Positions 46,883 to 55,244 of a DNA stretch of 64,000 nt are shown here, piece by piece (positions within the stretch are counted from its first letter, which is position 1; every line of letters begins with the position of its first letter). Below the pieces are notes generated by a model. It saw only the letters and a list, made by a program, of their open reading frames with translations, was not told where the DNA came from and searched no databases. The position numbers and the translations under genes are program-made. Source of the DNA: Endozoicomonas sp. NE40 (GTDB taxonomy: Bacteria; Pseudomonadota; Gammaproteobacteria; Pseudomonadales; Endozoicomonadaceae); assembly GCF_040549045.1 (NCBI RefSeq), contig NZ_JBEWTB010000002.1, positions 2,139,501 to 2,203,500 of the forward strand, given 5' to 3'.

Positions 46883-47573
46883 GATGCTCTTCTAGCTGTT
46901 CCCAGATTTCCTGTTCATCCATGCAGATACTGATGCCCAGCTCAGCCGCCATAAGTCCGGCAAAACACAACAAACCGGCTCCGGGCTGAACCGTCGCCAT
47001 TTCGGCCAGCTTAATGACAGCGACCAGAATGCCCAGCAGATAGATCTCTACCATTCCCCATTCACCCAACTGCACATAACGCCGGAACAGGTGTCTGGCA
47101 ATCCCTTTCATCCATCTCTGAAAGTGCTGCTCCTGAAAAATCGCCCCCATCACAAACAGCAAAATCAGCAATCGCATACCCGGCACCAGAATAGCCAGGG
47201 CAAACACCAGAAGTGCCACCCCCTGCAAACCTTCCCGATATAGCGCCACCACCCCATCCCAGATCGTACTGGCTTCCTGATGATCCAGAATCTCCATCAC
47301 TAAAACCGGAAAAATATTGGCCGGAAGGAAAAGGAGTAAGCCTGTTATGACCCATGACAATGATTTTATAAGCCCTTCTGGGTGATACTCCCGTAAATTT
47401 CGGTTACATCTTGGACAACAGATGATCAGTTTGCGTGCGGGGTCTGAGTCAGTCACTTCCCTGATCAAAAGATCACAGTCGGGGCAAAGAGTAAGGCTAC
47501 TGTCCTCCGGACAGAGTTGAGATTGACTCTGACTGTATGCGTCAGCGGGTTGCTGTAAAGAATCTGCCTTCAT
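46863..47573 (-). CDS. PqiA/LetA-like membrane protein, first half
   Basis: 236 residues from ATG 47573; an upstream TTG at 47603 is less likely. Zinc ribbon CPDCDLLI...CCPRCNRNL, then four hydrophobic helices (LSWVITGLLLFLPANIF and others). First gene of the letA(split)-letB operon. Confidence 0.88.
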   Translation of the reverse strand: MKADSLQQPADAYSQSQSQLCPEDSSLTLCPDCDLLIREVTDSDPARKLIICCPRCNRNLREYHPEGLIKSLSWVITGLLLFLPANIFPVLVMEILDHQEASTIWDGVVALYREGLQGVALLVFALAILVPGMRLLILLFVMGAIFQEQHFQRWMKGIARHLFRRYVQLGEWGMVEIYLLGILVAVIKLAEMATVQPGAGLLCFAGLMAAELGISICMDEQEIWEQLEEHHENVSC

Positions 47574-47900
47574 TGTTTCATCATTTGTGCCGTATAATCG
47601 CAATTCGCTGAATTTCTGATTCTGTCACCCTAACCTTTGTATCGGCAGAATCAGTGAGCGCCCGATCCACAGCAACGGATAATCCCTGTGAAGTTTTTCC
47701 TCGCAGCTGATGAGTAAGGCTTGTTATGTCCTGCCTCACGACCTGCATTGCTGTGGCGCTGGTGCTGTAGTACTCCGCCCAAGGCTATGATAGTCGCTTT
47801 TTTACCAGTGACTGCTGTCATGGTCAGGAGCTTGACTGACACTGACAATCGGTCACTTTCCGCGGTACGGAGCGATTTATCCAAAGAAAGAGGTTTTTAT
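47574..47900. promoter_or_regulatory. divergent control region of the letAB-like operon and the DeoR gene
   Basis: 327 bases without a convincing gene. CTGATTCTG (47616-47624) and CAGAATCAG (47646-47654) form a perfect 9-base inverted repeat with a 21-base spacer, operator-like. AGAGG lies before the DeoR ATG. TATAAT-like GTATAATC at about 47592 may serve one of the genes. Confidence 0.4.
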
Positions 47901-48659
47901 ATGCTTCCCGTCGAGCGTCGCGAACACATCCTGGCTTATGTTGAAGAAAAGGGCTGCGCCAACATAGAAGAAATGGCCTCGAAGTTTGACGTCTCACAAA
48001 TGACCATTCGCCGAGACATCCGAACTCTGGAGCAGGAAGACAAGCTGCGCGTGACCTACGGTGGTGCAGTTTCCAAAAGCTTTTTGATGGAAGACATTCC
48101 ATACGAAAAGAAAAACGCGGTTAACATCGAAGAGAAGAAGTCCATCGCGTCTGAAGCCTTCAAGCACATTCGTGAAGGCCAGATCGTACTGCTGGATGCG
48201 GGTACTTCCACCATGGCACTGGCAAAAATGCTGATGCGTCTGCGCGTCACAGTCATCACACCAGACCTGAAGATCGCCCTGCAGCTGTCCGACTCCACCA
48301 CTGCCAAAGTTTATACGACTGGCGGCCTGGTCAGCTCTATCACCAAGGCTCACACCGACGTGGCTGCCCTGAGCTTCCTGGACAGCATCAATGCTGACGT
48401 TGTTTTCCTGGCCACCAACAGCTGGAGCCTGGAACACGGTGTGACCACTGCGTCTACCGACCACTACTACATCCGTCGCAAGATGCTGGAACGTGCTAAC
48501 CGCAAGATCCTGCTGGCTGACTCCAGCAAGTACGGCGCTTCCAGCATGAAGACCATCTGTCAGCTGGATGAGCTGGACACGATTATCACTGATAGTCGCT
48601 TCCACGATGAAAACATCACAGCCATTGAAGAAGCTGGCGGTCAGCTGATTCGTGCCTAA
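47901..48659 (+). CDS. DeoR/GlpR-family transcriptional regulator
   Basis: 252 residues from ATG 47901 (AGAGG upstream); the frame is open further back without family similarity. N-terminal winged helix VERREHILAYVEEKG with ASKFDVSQMTIRRDI recognition helix. The C-terminal DeoRC sensor has LLDAGTSTMALAKML, VYTTGGLV and LLADSSKYG. Such regulators answer to phosphorylated sugars and usually repress nearby catabolic genes. Likely targets are the pdxA2-like and SIS genes at 49148-51230, across a small minus-strand gene. Confidence 0.92.
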   Translation: MLPVERREHILAYVEEKGCANIEEMASKFDVSQMTIRRDIRTLEQEDKLRVTYGGAVSKSFLMEDIPYEKKNAVNIEEKKSIASEAFKHIREGQIVLLDAGTSTMALAKMLMRLRVTVITPDLKIALQLSDSTTAKVYTTGGLVSSITKAHTDVAALSFLDSINADVVFLATNSWSLEHGVTTASTDHYYIRRKMLERANRKILLADSSKYGASSMKTICQLDELDTIITDSRFHDENITAIEEAGGQLIRA

Positions 48660-48672
48660 ACGATAAAACAGC

Positions 48673-48704
48673 AAACCACCCGTGGCAGGTTGCCCGGGTG
48701 GTTT
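48673..48704. terminator. strong hairpin between DeoR and the zinc-finger gene
   Basis: AAACCACCCG and CGGGTGGTTT are perfect 10-base arms, with GGCA/TGCC inside the loop. It lies between the convergent DeoR and DksA-like genes; serves either strand. Confidence 0.75.
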
Positions 48705-48719
48705 CTGCTTTCAGCTTCT

Positions 48720-48992
48720 CTATCGTAACTGACTGTCCTTGCTGCCCCGGCGATTAAACAGATCGGCCAGCCTCTGTTCCTGATCCAGTTCCTCCTGACA
48801 GCGAACACATAAACGGACACCGGGGAAAATACGCCGACGTTCTTCCGGTATGGGTTCTCCGCACTCGTCACACTCTGTTGCACTCTCGCTGTCAGAATCC
48901 GGCAGACGCGAACGAATCTGATCGACAGCATCATTCACTGTATCGTCAATCTGATCCTGAACAGCTCCGTCTTTTGCAAATCCTCCAGCCAT
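48720..48992 (-). CDS. short DksA/TraR-type zinc-finger protein
   Basis: 90 residues. Four cysteines CDEC...CVRC (TECDECGEPIPEERRRIFPG region) in the TraR/DksA C4 arrangement; N-terminal helix DQIDDTVNDAVDQIRSRL. It resembles YbiI/TraR-like short homologues that may also enter the RNA polymerase channel, but it lacks the long coiled coil and DxxD tip of DksA. Convergent with the DeoR gene. Confidence 0.87.
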   Translation of the reverse strand: MAGGFAKDGAVQDQIDDTVNDAVDQIRSRLPDSDSESATECDECGEPIPEERRRIFPGVRLCVRCQEELDQEQRLADLFNRRGSKDSQLR

Positions 48993-49147
48993 TACAACCT
49001 CCTTTCATGCCTGACACAGAATGTCTGTGTGTTTAAATTGTAGGTTGGTCGGGCGAAAGCGTTTATGCTCTTTGAGCAGCACCCAACAAGAGAGCTAACC
49101 AGTACTAAACTGTACGACGACTTTTAATAACAGGATTACCCAATGTT

Positions 49148-50149
49148 ATGAAGCCTCTGGTGTGTGTGCCAATGGGTGACCCCGCAGGCATTGGTCCCGA
49201 AATCATTATTCAGTCAGTGACTGACTCCAGGTTACTCAATACCTGTCGCCTTCTTATTACCGGAACCGAAGAGTGCCTGAAACGTGCTGCAGATGTCTGC
49301 CAGATCAAACTCCAGCTGAACCTCTGTCAGCGTGTAGCAGAGATGACCGGGCAAAAACAGACCCTGAACCTGTTCCCGGTAACCAGCCCGCCACTGAGTG
49401 AAGCGCCCTTTGGTGCTGTGACCAGTGCAGCTGGAGAAACCGCCTGGCAGTGCATTAAAGCAGCCACCGAGCTGGCTCTGAAGGGTGATGTCGATGCCCT
49501 GGCCACCACTCCCATCAATAAAGAATCACTCAAAGCGGCTGGTATTCCTCACATTGGTCATACCGAAATACTGGCTGACCTGACAGATTGCCCGGACCCT
49601 TTGACACTGTTTCAGGTGAAAACACTCAGAGTCTTTTTCCTTTCCCGACATCTGTCGTTAAGGGAAGCCTGTGATTACATCACGGAACCGCGCCTTGTTG
49701 GGCTTTCCCGCAGAGCCATAAAAGCCCTGCAGCAGCTGGGAGTACAGAAGCCTCATCTGGCGATTGCCGCACTGAACCCTCATGGCGGTGAACAGGGGTT
49801 GTTTGGCGATGAAGAAATGGTGTCCATAAAACCGGCGATCCAGCGACTTCAAAAGGAAGGTTTCCATGTGTCCGGCCCGTTACCGGCAGACTCTGTTTTC
49901 CATCAGGCTCTGCAGGGACGTTACGATGCAGTGCTCTCCCTGTACCACGATCAGGGACATATCGCGACCAAGATGGTCGATTTTGAGAAAACCATTTCAA
50001 TCACCTGCGGGCTGCCTTTTCTGCGCACATCGGTTGATCACGGAACCGCTTTTGATATTGCAGGACAAGGTATTGCAAGCCCTGTCAGCATGGTTGAAGC
50101 CATCCGGCTGGCGTCAGAATACGCAGGGAGAATGAAAACATTATGTTGA
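49148..50149 (+). CDS. PdxA2-like 4-phospho-threonate/erythronate dehydrogenase
   Basis: 333 residues. PdxA fold: MGDPAGIGPEI at the N-terminus, TTPINKESL, IGHTEILAD, NPHGGEQGLFG, YHDQGHIATK and LRTSVDHGTAFDIAG. The three histidines (GHTE, NPHGG, YHDQGH) bind the metal. NPHGG and YHDQGHI are typical of the PdxA2 group, which oxidises D-threonate or D-erythronate 4-phosphate to dihydroxyacetone phosphate; true PdxA (vitamin B6) has NPHAGE and YHDQGL. The context (DeoR, sugar isomerase) also favours catabolism. The kinase that would supply its substrate is not in the window. Confidence 0.85.
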   Translation: MKPLVCVPMGDPAGIGPEIIIQSVTDSRLLNTCRLLITGTEECLKRAADVCQIKLQLNLCQRVAEMTGQKQTLNLFPVTSPPLSEAPFGAVTSAAGETAWQCIKAATELALKGDVDALATTPINKESLKAAGIPHIGHTEILADLTDCPDPLTLFQVKTLRVFFLSRHLSLREACDYITEPRLVGLSRRAIKALQQLGVQKPHLAIAALNPHGGEQGLFGDEEMVSIKPAIQRLQKEGFHVSGPLPADSVFHQALQGRYDAVLSLYHDQGHIATKMVDFEKTISITCGLPFLRTSVDHGTAFDIAGQGIASPVSMVEAIRLASEYAGRMKTLC

Positions 50150-50261
50150 CGGCTATCAATATTCGGGAATTGATTGTGTGACATTATGAAAACAAATGAA
50201 GACATCAGTTCCGGGTCGTAAACACCGGATAAAGAATGACGGAAGGATACAGAACAGACCT

Positions 50262-51230
50262 ATGGCCATAAATAATAATCAGACCACGCCGCTGGAGATG
50301 ACTATGAGCGAAGGTATGAAAGCCAGTGTTACCCGCCAGATCGAAGCCCTGCAGGAACTTCAGGGACGTATCAACGGTGAATTCACTGAAGCCGTCCAGC
50401 TCCTGACCAGCTGCCGTGGTCGTGTGATCATGCTGGGTATGAGCCAGTCCGGTCATATTGGTCGCAAAATTGCAGCCACCCTGTATAACGCCGGCCTTTC
50501 CTGTCACCTGATTAACCCTGCCGATGCCTGGCACGACAATCTGAGTATGGTCGGCAGCGGCGATATTATTGTTATGCTGTCGTACAGTGGCATGACCGAA
50601 GAGCTGGTAAGGCTGTATCCAGCCATCAAACACCTGGGTAACAAAGTCATTACCATCACCGGTGATCCAAAAGGCCCCGTTGCAGAACAGGCTGACATCG
50701 TACTCGACGCCAGTGTGACTGAAGACCTGGCAGACCAGGAGTTCTCGCCCACGACCTACACCACCGTTTTGCTGGCCATCGGCGATCTGCTCGCAGAAGC
50801 CCTGCACCGGTTCCAGGCCAGTGATCTTGAAGGCTTGAGAAAAGACCAGAAAATCACCTGGGTACGCAACATCATGAGCGTCGACAACTATGGTCGCATT
50901 ACGCCTGACAGCAAGATCAGCGATGTCATGCATGCCATGACGGCCACCGGCTCCAAGATCTGCCTGGTGATGGATGGTGATGATCTGGCAGGCGTGATTA
51001 CCGACGGTGACTTACGACGCGGACTGTCTGGCGTAGACAGCCTGAGCGGGATGCGAGCCCGTAACATCATGAACGGCGCTCCGATCAGTATTAAGGAAGA
51101 AGCCAGTGCCTGTGACGCAAAAGCATTGATGGACAAAAACAAGATTCGCGCCCTGGTCGTGCAGGATGCCAATAACCATGTGATTGGCGTTGTGACCATT
51201 GATGCCTGCCGGAAAGCACTGGAGTCCTGA
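50262..51230 (+). CDS. SIS-CBS sugar-phosphate isomerase (KdsD/GutQ family)
   Basis: 322 residues from ATG 50262; ATGs at 50196 and 50298 are also in frame. SIS domain (about 20-190) with GMSQSGHIGRKIAATL and LSYSGMTEE, then a CBS pair (about 205-320; IMSVDNYGRI, GVITDGDLRRGL). KdsD makes arabinose 5-phosphate for lipopolysaccharide. This protein differs around the active site (NPADAWHDNL in place of PGEASHGDL), so a different sugar-phosphate substrate is likely. Follows the PdxA2-like gene by 112 bases. Terminator at 51259. Confidence 0.85.
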   Translation: MAINNNQTTPLEMTMSEGMKASVTRQIEALQELQGRINGEFTEAVQLLTSCRGRVIMLGMSQSGHIGRKIAATLYNAGLSCHLINPADAWHDNLSMVGSGDIIVMLSYSGMTEELVRLYPAIKHLGNKVITITGDPKGPVAEQADIVLDASVTEDLADQEFSPTTYTTVLLAIGDLLAEALHRFQASDLEGLRKDQKITWVRNIMSVDNYGRITPDSKISDVMHAMTATGSKICLVMDGDDLAGVITDGDLRRGLSGVDSLSGMRARNIMNGAPISIKEEASACDAKALMDKNKIRALVVQDANNHVIGVVTIDACRKALES

Positions 51231-51258
51231 GCCGGGAATCAATAAAAGGAGAGGAAAC

Positions 51259-51291
51259 GGGGCAGAAGTAGGGAGCTGCCCCATTTTTTTT
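51259..51291 (+). terminator. rho-independent terminator after the SIS gene
   Basis: GGGGCAG (51259-51265), 10-base loop, CTGCCCC (51276-51282), then A and eight T. The T-run overlaps the stop of the convergent autotransporter. Confidence 0.85.
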
Positions 51292-53860
51292 AGAAGTCGT
51301 ACTTCATTCTCAAAGTGTAATTATTACTTTTGTAGCCCGATTTCTGGTGACGGTCATAACCAAGAACTATCGACAGGTTATCAAGTCTCCGGTAGGTGAG
51401 ATTAAACGAAGCCGAATAGCTGTCTCTGACAGGTTTTGCTCCCTCGAAGTTTAACGGGCCTCCACCATCAATCAATATCGAATCCGTTTTAACCCGGTCA
51501 CCCTTGATGTCGTACCAGCCCATAATGCGAACTGAAGGTTCCAGCGTACCCTGGGCGATTTCGTATATCCGGCTCATTTCCAGCCCTGCACCCAGCTCAA
51601 TCTTCTGATACGTCTGACCACTGACGGACTGGGCCAAACGGGTGTTACCGGTGTCTTTCTCCCTGTAATCGTCACTGACAATCCGGGAATAATTAAAGCC
51701 AATCACAGGCTGGAACAGTGTATTCAGGTAGGGATAAGTAAACCCGGCCAGAAGCTTCAGACCATAATGATTGCTGTTAAAGTCTGCCTCAATGGGAGAC
51801 AAGACAACGTCAGGGTGCTCAACATAACGCATACGTTCATGCTTACTGCGCCCGTAGTTAAGAACACCGTCGAGATACCACTGATCACGAGTGTAGGAGC
51901 CGTACACACTCAGCTGATAGTTTTTGAGGCGGTTATCGTCTATCGAGTTCTTTTTTTCGGCTTTAACGCCAGCAACCGTGAAGGCGGCACCATAAGTGAT
52001 GTCGTAAAACCCTTTTTCCAGCGAACTTTCCAACCCCAGACTAAAGCCGTCTATATCAGCATCAAAACCTGACAGAGTATGACCAGCCTTATTTTTCCGG
52101 CTGTCCTGCGAAGCCTCTGCGGCCAGCACCTGCATCCAGATGCCTTTGCCTGCCTGCTCATCGCCAAACGACACACCCCGGGAAAAACTGCGGGCAGTGC
52201 TTAGACGTTGCAGGGGAATAGACACCGCTTCTTCCTGAACAATAAGGTTCATCTGCTGCGTTGCATGACTGTTGTTCACCCAGTTTTCCTGAACCAGCTT
52301 GTCCAGCTGAGCCTTAGACGTCGTACCCGCCAACAAGTCAAAAAGGGTCTTTGAACGACTTGCCGCTTCTATCACTGCCTCGGTAGCCTCTGAACCAGAC
52401 GACGCCTCTTCAGGTTTTTTCCGGTCAATCGTCACCGTTAATGTATTGCCGCTATCGTCAACCACATTGACTGTTGTTAACACTGACCCCTGAATATTGG
52501 CGCCACTGTTTGTCAAAGTACCTGCTCTCAGCAATTGATAGGATTCGCCAGCCAGACGGGAGTCGTCGTTGTAGAGTTCAAAGTCCGGTGCTACCACTAC
52601 AGAGCTGGCAGACGACAACGTTGCAGTGCCACTGACGTCCATAACGGGCGTTGTTGAAGCCGCAGAATCGACACTGAACTCAAGCACACCGGTGTGGGTA
52701 AAGTCACCTGTCAGACTGGTGCCGCGTTCAGTGAAAAATGAGCCATGGTTATAAAAGTTGATATTTCCACGAAATCTACCCGTCATCAAACCTGTGCCTT
52801 GGTTTGTGACTTCCAGTGTATGATTCAGGTTGTCGTTCCAGGCTAAATAATAGCCTGACATTAACCCCGCATTAGTCACACCGTCGGTGATCTTTCCTTC
52901 ATTAGCCGAAACATCACTATCGGATGATGCACCAATATAGACCAGAGCTTTGTCTTCTTCTCTGGCAATCATGCTGCCTGATGCTTCATTAACAATACCG
53001 CCAACAAACGCCATGTCCTTGAACTCAAAGGCATGTCCAGTTTCTGCAGTCATAACACCGAATGAGCGATTGATAATGCTTCCTTCAAAATTTGCAAAGG
53101 CATCGTCCGAGGTAGGACTATCACCGGTGATTCGAACCAGCCCCTCAGACGCTGTTATGGTTCCACTATTTTCCAGGTTTCCATTAAAGCTGGTGGCATC
53201 ATTGAGCTGAAGGGCATAGCCGTTGCTGGTCCAGGTTCCCTCGTTAATAATATTTCCATAAAAAGAAGCCAGATGAAGTGAAATACCAGAAGAGCCCGTT
53301 GTCTTTATTATGCCCTTATTAATAAAGTCGCCATTCATGTCACCTTCGTAAAGCTTTAAAGCAATGTTCCCTTCCATGATGCCCAGAGTTTCATTGGTTA
53401 TAACCCCGATCACTGACGTTGCCAGACTGGGATTATCCGGAGCGATTCTGATAATTTCTGAATCCTTATTATACAGGTAGCCTCTGTTGCTCACGTTGGA
53501 AAGGGTCGAACGACCATATTTAATATTGGCTCCCAGCCCCTGCTTAATAAGGATTTTGCCCGAGGGAGTGATGTTGACATCAACATCAGGCTCCGGGCTT
53601 TCATCAAATAATATGCCGCTGGCCGTTAAGCCATTATCCATAATCAGGCTACCACGAAGATTTATTGTGCCTTCAATAGGCACCTTGAAACGATGGCCTT
53701 CCGGGTAGCTGGAACGAATGATGACCAAAGCGGATTCAGAACCATCGGTAAGGCGGTACTCCCCTTCTGGTATGTCAAAATCCTTCGCTGCATGAGCACT
53801 GGCAACCGCCGCACTCAACACCGCCAGTGGAAATAAATGAGCCAGATTTTTATTGGGCAT
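51290..53860 (-). CDS. autotransporter (type Va) with beta-helix-like passenger
   Basis: 856 residues. Signal peptide MPNKNLAHLFPLAVLSAAVASAHA. Passenger about 26-560 with repeated short strands and Asn/Gly turns (GSIINRSFGVMTAET, GGIVNEASGSMIA), in the manner of a right-handed beta-helix. A linker precedes a 12-strand-type barrel (about 580-856) ending in aromatic F (LRMKYDF). The passenger would be displayed or released at the cell surface; its ligand is unknown. No protease or lipase motif seen. A ribosome site (GGGAGG) sits just upstream. The 353-residue gene at 54026-55087 is a truncated duplicate. Confidence 0.9.
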   Translation of the reverse strand: MPNKNLAHLFPLAVLSAAVASAHAAKDFDIPEGEYRLTDGSESALVIIRSSYPEGHRFKVPIEGTINLRGSLIMDNGLTASGILFDESPEPDVDVNITPSGKILIKQGLGANIKYGRSTLSNVSNRGYLYNKDSEIIRIAPDNPSLATSVIGVITNETLGIMEGNIALKLYEGDMNGDFINKGIIKTTGSSGISLHLASFYGNIINEGTWTSNGYALQLNDATSFNGNLENSGTITASEGLVRITGDSPTSDDAFANFEGSIINRSFGVMTAETGHAFEFKDMAFVGGIVNEASGSMIAREEDKALVYIGASSDSDVSANEGKITDGVTNAGLMSGYYLAWNDNLNHTLEVTNQGTGLMTGRFRGNINFYNHGSFFTERGTSLTGDFTHTGVLEFSVDSAASTTPVMDVSGTATLSSASSVVVAPDFELYNDDSRLAGESYQLLRAGTLTNSGANIQGSVLTTVNVVDDSGNTLTVTIDRKKPEEASSGSEATEAVIEAASRSKTLFDLLAGTTSKAQLDKLVQENWVNNSHATQQMNLIVQEEAVSIPLQRLSTARSFSRGVSFGDEQAGKGIWMQVLAAEASQDSRKNKAGHTLSGFDADIDGFSLGLESSLEKGFYDITYGAAFTVAGVKAEKKNSIDDNRLKNYQLSVYGSYTRDQWYLDGVLNYGRSKHERMRYVEHPDVVLSPIEADFNSNHYGLKLLAGFTYPYLNTLFQPVIGFNYSRIVSDDYREKDTGNTRLAQSVSGQTYQKIELGAGLEMSRIYEIAQGTLEPSVRIMGWYDIKGDRVKTDSILIDGGGPLNFEGAKPVRDSYSASFNLTYRRLDNLSIVLGYDRHQKSGYKSNNYTLRMKYDF

Positions 53861-53940
53861 CCTTGCCTCCCGAAGATCCTGTCACCGTTTATTGGTGTCC
53901 TATTCATCGTTTTTCGGCACCGTGGGAAAGTCTTTAAGCG
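53861..53940. repeat. duplicated 5' leader of the autotransporter (copy 1)
   Basis: The 80 bases upstream of the long autotransporter start match 55088-55167 upstream of the short copy with a handful of changes, including the ribosome site and presumably the promoter. Confidence 0.85.
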
Positions 53941-53948
53941 GGAACAGG

Positions 53949-54023
53949 GTTTGAATCCTGAGCTGGGGATCAATAAAAGAGCGGAGAAAGCGGGACAGAG
54001 GTCAGGAGCTGCCCCGCTTTTTT
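53949..54023. repeat. duplicated 3' flank of the SIS gene with terminator (copy 2)
   Basis: Resembles 51222-51291: GAATCCTGAGCtGGGgATCAATAAAAG matches GAgTCCTGAGCcGGGaATCAATAAAAG, and the hairpin AGCGGGACAG / CTGCCCCGCT (53989-54018) plus T-run is the counterpart of the 51259 terminator. The copied part begins with the last codons of the SIS gene. This fixes the left edge of the tandem duplication. Confidence 0.8.
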
Positions 54024-54025
54024 AA

Positions 54026-55087
54026 CTAATAATCGTATTCCACTCTCAAATAATAACTATTATTTTTGTAACCGGACTTCTGACTAAGGTCATAGCTCAC
54101 AACCACCGACAGGTTATCAAGTCGCCGGTAGGTAAGATGAAAAGAAGCCGAATAACTATCTTTGACAGGCTCGCCTGCCTCAGCATTCAATGCATCTCCA
54201 CTGTCCATCAGGGTCGAACGGGCTTTAACTTTGTCACCCTTAATGTCATACCAGCCCATAAACCGGGCAGAAGGCTCTAAATCCCCCATAGGCAAGGCGT
54301 ATATCTGACTCATTTCCACCCCTGCGCCGAACTCCATTTTCTGGTAGGTCAGACCGTTGACCGACTGCGCCTGACCGACATTACCGGCTTCCCTGTAATC
54401 ATCAATGGTAATACGGGAATAATTAAAGCCAATCAAAGGCTGGAATATCGTACTCCAATAAGGGTAATTAAATCCGGCTAATAACTTTAAGCCATAATTA
54501 TTACTGTTAAATTCAGCATCAGCTGAAGACAATGGTTCTATATACCGTGTGCGATGATTCTTACTCCGCCCGTAGTTAATAACGCCGTCGAGATACCACT
54601 CATCGCGAGTGTAAGAGCCATACATACTCAACTGATAGTTTTTGAGGCGGTTATAATCCATCGATCTCTGTTTGTCAGCCTTTACATCAGCAATCGTGAT
54701 TGCGGCACCATAAGTGATGTCGGAATGACCCCTTACTGCCGAGCTATCAAGCCCCAGAGTGAAGCCATCTGCGTCAGCGTCAAAACCTGAAAGGGTGTTG
54801 CCCGCCTCATTTTTCCAGCTGTCCTGAGACGTACCAGAGGCCAGCATCTGCACCCACATCCCCATGTTTACCGGATCATCAGCATAGGAAAAGTCTCTGC
54901 CAAAATGCCTGGAAGTACTCAGGCGTTGCAGGGGGGCCGACTCAGCCTCCTGCTGGGCAATCAGGCTCATCTGCAAAGACATGAACGTGTTTGAGGCCAA
55001 ATCAACTTCCTGCCGGGCATGGGTATTAGCAACCGCCACACTCAACGCCGCCAGTGGAAATAAATGAGCCAGATTTTTACAGGGCAT
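54026..55087 (-). CDS. passenger-less autotransporter barrel (truncated tandem copy)
   Basis: 353 residues. The signal peptide MPCKNLAHLFPLAALSVA is nearly identical to that of the long copy, but only about 12 residues follow before the pre-barrel segment (QMSLIAQQEAESAPLQRLSTSR). The barrel is complete to YYLRVEYDY. The frame is open and the ribosome site is kept. An intact outer-membrane barrel without cargo is therefore possible. Barrel sequences of the two copies are about 65-70% identical by eye, so the duplication is not very recent. Confidence 0.87.
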   Translation of the reverse strand: MPCKNLAHLFPLAALSVAVANTHARQEVDLASNTFMSLQMSLIAQQEAESAPLQRLSTSRHFGRDFSYADDPVNMGMWVQMLASGTSQDSWKNEAGNTLSGFDADADGFTLGLDSSAVRGHSDITYGAAITIADVKADKQRSMDYNRLKNYQLSMYGSYTRDEWYLDGVINYGRSKNHRTRYIEPLSSADAEFNSNNYGLKLLAGFNYPYWSTIFQPLIGFNYSRITIDDYREAGNVGQAQSVNGLTYQKMEFGAGVEMSQIYALPMGDLEPSARFMGWYDIKGDKVKARSTLMDSGDALNAEAGEPVKDSYSASFHLTYRRLDNLSVVVSYDLSQKSGYKNNSYYLRVEYDY

Positions 55088-55167
55088 CCTTGCCTCCCGA
55101 AGATCCTGTCGCCTTTTATTGGTGTCCTATTCATCGTTTTTCGGCATCGCATAGAAGTCTTTAGCGA
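55088..55167. repeat. duplicated 5' leader of the autotransporter (copy 2)
   Basis: Counterpart of 53861-53940; differences include CATCG for CACCG and lack of the GGG in GTGGG. Confidence 0.85.
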
Positions 55168-55244
55168 ATAAGCCCGTGGACTGGAAACAGAATCAGAAGA
55201 TAACTGCTACCTTAATTACATAAAATCAAAACAATAGGCTTGGT

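Noticed and set aside
47994..48674. A 226-codon minus-strand open frame
   Set aside because: Antisense to the DeoR regulator, which has full family motifs.
50205..50933. A 242-codon minus-strand open frame
   Set aside because: Antisense to the SIS-CBS isomerase gene.
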